Positions 50,381 to 52,409 of a stretch of DNA of 52,409 nt are shown in pieces. The DNA is from Sphaerosporella brunnea (lineage: Eukaryota; Ascomycota; Pezizomycetes; Pezizales; Pyronemataceae). A program made the translations under genes and the position numbers. Below the pieces are notes generated by a model that was given only the letters and a program-made list of their open reading frames with translations, searched no databases and was not told the origin of the DNA. Every line of letters starts with the position of its first letter. Within the stretch, counting starts at the first letter, position 1. The stretch covers positions 1 to 52,409 of the forward strand of contig VXIS01000334.1 in the NCBI GenBank assembly GCA_008704415.1. The letters are read 5' to 3'.

Positions 50381-52409
50381 TTATTTCGCCTTCTTGGCTG
50401 CCGTACCCTCGGCCATTCCAACACGCTTCCTCTTGCCTCTTGCTTCCTTCTGCCGTGACTGCTCAAATTCTTCGACCAGTTCCTTCCACTTCTCTAATGC
50501 CTGCACCGATTCCCACGAGCATCGTGATAATGGGAGGCCTTGCCACTTTACCCAGTATTCCTGCTTGCCCTTGTAGAACCGCGCATCTAAAACAACTTCT
50601 GGCTCCTTCTCAGGTTCAGTTGGCTTTCCGAGCGTGTTGCCAATTCTGTCATACGGGTCTGGACCATCCGGTGCCTTTGTCAGGTTGCGCAAGCTGATCA
50701 CCGGCCAGATCCGCCAATCGTTGGGGATATCGACTCGACAAGCATTTTCTCCGACCTTCTCAATTACCTTGAATGGTCCCGCCCTCTGGGGACCCAACTT
50801 GGGTGACACTATCCCGATTGCTTTATAGCCGTCGCGGTCTTTTTTGGCAAAGTTGATGAAAACATAGTCGCCTTCAAGGATATCGATTGGGTGGTGTGTG
50901 TTGTCTTATTGTACTGCCATGGCAAATTTTGCGAACGCCAAAGCATCCCCAGCTTCCTCGCGCCGTGTCAAGATGGTAGTTTTGACCTCCTGGAGGTCCC
51001 GTCCCTTCTGGGTGCTTAGGCTGACTGGAACCGGTATAAGCACGTCGATTGCCGCTTTAGGTAGATAGGCCATCAAAGCCTCGTTCGGGGCCATCTTTGT
51101 AGACGCGTTAACCGCGTTATTTGCCGCAAGCTGAATTTCTCCCAAGAAATCAGCCCAGTCATCCTGCCTCGCGTTCACCACGTGGTGTAGTGCAATCTCA
51201 ATCGTCTGATTGGTCCGTTCGCTCTGACCGTCAGCTTCCGGATTATACGCCGTGGTCGCAATGCAATCGCTTCCCAACATTTTGAACAGTGTAGTCCAGA
51301 AGTAGGAGACGAAAACCGATCCGCGATCCGTGATAATGGCACCAGTTACCCCTAAGGTTGGATAGACTTCGGAAAAATACGCTTCGGCCCACTCCTTGAC
51401 TGACCAGTCTTCCCTTCCAGGAACGAGTCTGACCAGCCGTGTGAGCTTGTCGGTAATGGTCAAGATGCTGTCCAAGACCTGTGATTTCCATTTACCGCGT
51501 GAAAGCATCGACGGGGGCAGCTTTACAACAAAATCTATCGTGACCAGGTCCCAAGGATTAGCGGCTGGCCGGATCGGCTGCAACTTGCCCGTTGACGTAA
51601 ACTTCGGTGGCTTGTTCAACAAGCAGCTTGGGCAATGCGAGACGTATTCCTTTTCCACTTTTGCCATGCCTTTGATGAAGTAATGTTGTCTAAGGCGTTG
51701 GTACGTACGGTCGATCCCTGCATGGTTGTTCTTGTCATGCGCCAACTCGAGGAACGTCTGATGCAATGAGCGTGGTACCACCAAACGCCATGACTCGCCT
51801 TCAACCATGTACAGCAGGAACTTCATTTTCAACGTATCCGCCGAGGTAAAGATCTCCGGCTTATCTGTAGCAGCAGAGGTTGTTGCGTTTACCAACACGA
51901 AGTTGATGTACTTAACCGGCAAGGTCTTTGAATGCGCAAATTGTCGGCGTAATTCGGCGAACTTTGGGCGTATGTAAGTGTCATCTGCATATCCCTTTTG
52001 CAGCTTGTCGATGAGATCGTCAGAAACATGAATGACCGATGTGAGGGGCTCCATATGAAACAGTTCTTCGTAAAGGTCCGGTTCATCCCCAATGGCCTTA
52101 ATATCTTCTTCGCTATCGAGCGCCAGTAGTCGAGAGAGGGCATCTGGTATCACGTTTTGCTTTCCCGGTACATGGCGCAACGTCAAGTCGAACTGGCTCA
52201 AGTCCAGCGATGCGCGCACCAGTCGCAAGTTTTGCTTATGTGGTGTACTTGACTTAAAGTTGGTCTGCGCAGCAATGCCAATTGTGGCATTATGATCTGT
52301 ATAGACCACCACTTTGTTGGCGTCGTCCACCATTGCTCGTGCTTTCTGTACCGACCAGACCAGCGCCACCACCTCGAGTTCGGTCGGCCAGTAGTTGATC
52401 TCATGCTTA
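50381..52409 (-). pseudogene. Chromodomain Ty3/gypsy pol (3' half), one in-frame stop, runs off the window edge
   Basis: In order on the minus strand: RNase H (VVYTDHNATIGIAAQ, RHVPGKQNVIPDALSRL); an integrase zinc finger (HDKNNHAGIDRTYQRLRQHY, HCPSCLLNK, giving H-x-H and C-x2-C); the DDE core (TIDFVVKLPPS, ITDRGSVFVSYFW, YNPEADGQSERTNQT); the GPY/F module (QRAGPFKVIEKVGENACRVD); and a chromodomain (PEVVLDARFYKGKQEYWVKW, QGLPLSRCSWE) with a basic tail. A TAA at 50906-50908 interrupts an otherwise continuous frame, since the next ATG lies 32 codons on in the same phase. RT, protease and Gag lie beyond 52409. Chromodomains guide such integrases to heterochromatin in related chromoviruses. This is the youngest-looking retroelement in the window. 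Confidence 0.93.

Overview
The window looks like a transposon-choked, gene-poor stretch of a filamentous ascomycete nuclear genome, such as a subtelomere, a dispensable region or a dead rDNA fragment. The lineage rests on a degenerate rDNA fragment (18S 3' end, ITS1, 5.8S, ITS2, LSU D1/D2) whose LSU opening (TTGACCTCGGATCAGGTAGG) and ITS1 are of Pezizomycotina type. Short GT-AG introns, chromodomain-type Ty3/gypsy, Ty1/copia, Tad-like LINE relics and an F-box/ankyrin-like gene relic agree with a fungus. Names given here to element families (hAT-X, Y, Z, R, P, T, G, GC) are local labels.

Layout. 1-5.7 kb: hAT-Z copies, a LINE RNase H relic and dispersed repeats. 5.7-15.9 kb: an F-box gene relic split by a Russian doll. 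An 8.6-kb hAT-X (TSD CTAGTGGA) contains a 7.8-kb segment bounded by hAT-Y ends (TSD ATTCTGTA), which holds three hAT-Y copies, a 5'-truncated LINE, a copia gag, a GC-rich MITE and orphan coding-like sequence. 16.4-21.35 kb: a decayed minus-strand copia, split in its integrase by a tRNA-bearing hAT-T and cut off near its protease by a GC-rich MITE. 21.45-24.3 kb: the rDNA fragment, with a hAT-R inside 5.8S and a foldback MITE inside ITS2. 24.3-28.76 kb: an ~18-bp minisatellite broken by two large nested insertions. 29.27-31.06 and 37.24-38.44 kb: hAT-P elements with internally deleted transposases. 38.69-39.87 kb: a third hAT-T, inside a LINE reverse transcriptase relic. 41.4-41.8 kb: a gypsy integrase/chromodomain relic. 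42.5-43.9 kb: degenerate tandem modules.

The only two protein genes that look intact form a head-to-head pair at 44.03-45.35 (minus, 3 exons, 403 aa) and 46.04-47.03 kb (plus, 2 exons, 312 aa). Both reconstruct to exact multiples of three and appear to be diverged paralogues with a PD-(D/E)XK-nuclease-like C-terminus. One keeps a VECKR motif; the other has VSCPK. The right edge (50.38-52.41 kb) is the 3' half of a minus-strand chromodomain Ty3/gypsy element with one in-frame stop.

At least eight TIR families of hAT type are present, and at least a dozen insertions keep an 8-bp target duplication that can be read directly. The order of insertion can therefore be reconstructed at several loci. 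Nearly all transposase sequence left here is C-terminal dimerisation domain, so mobilisation must have come from elsewhere in the genome.
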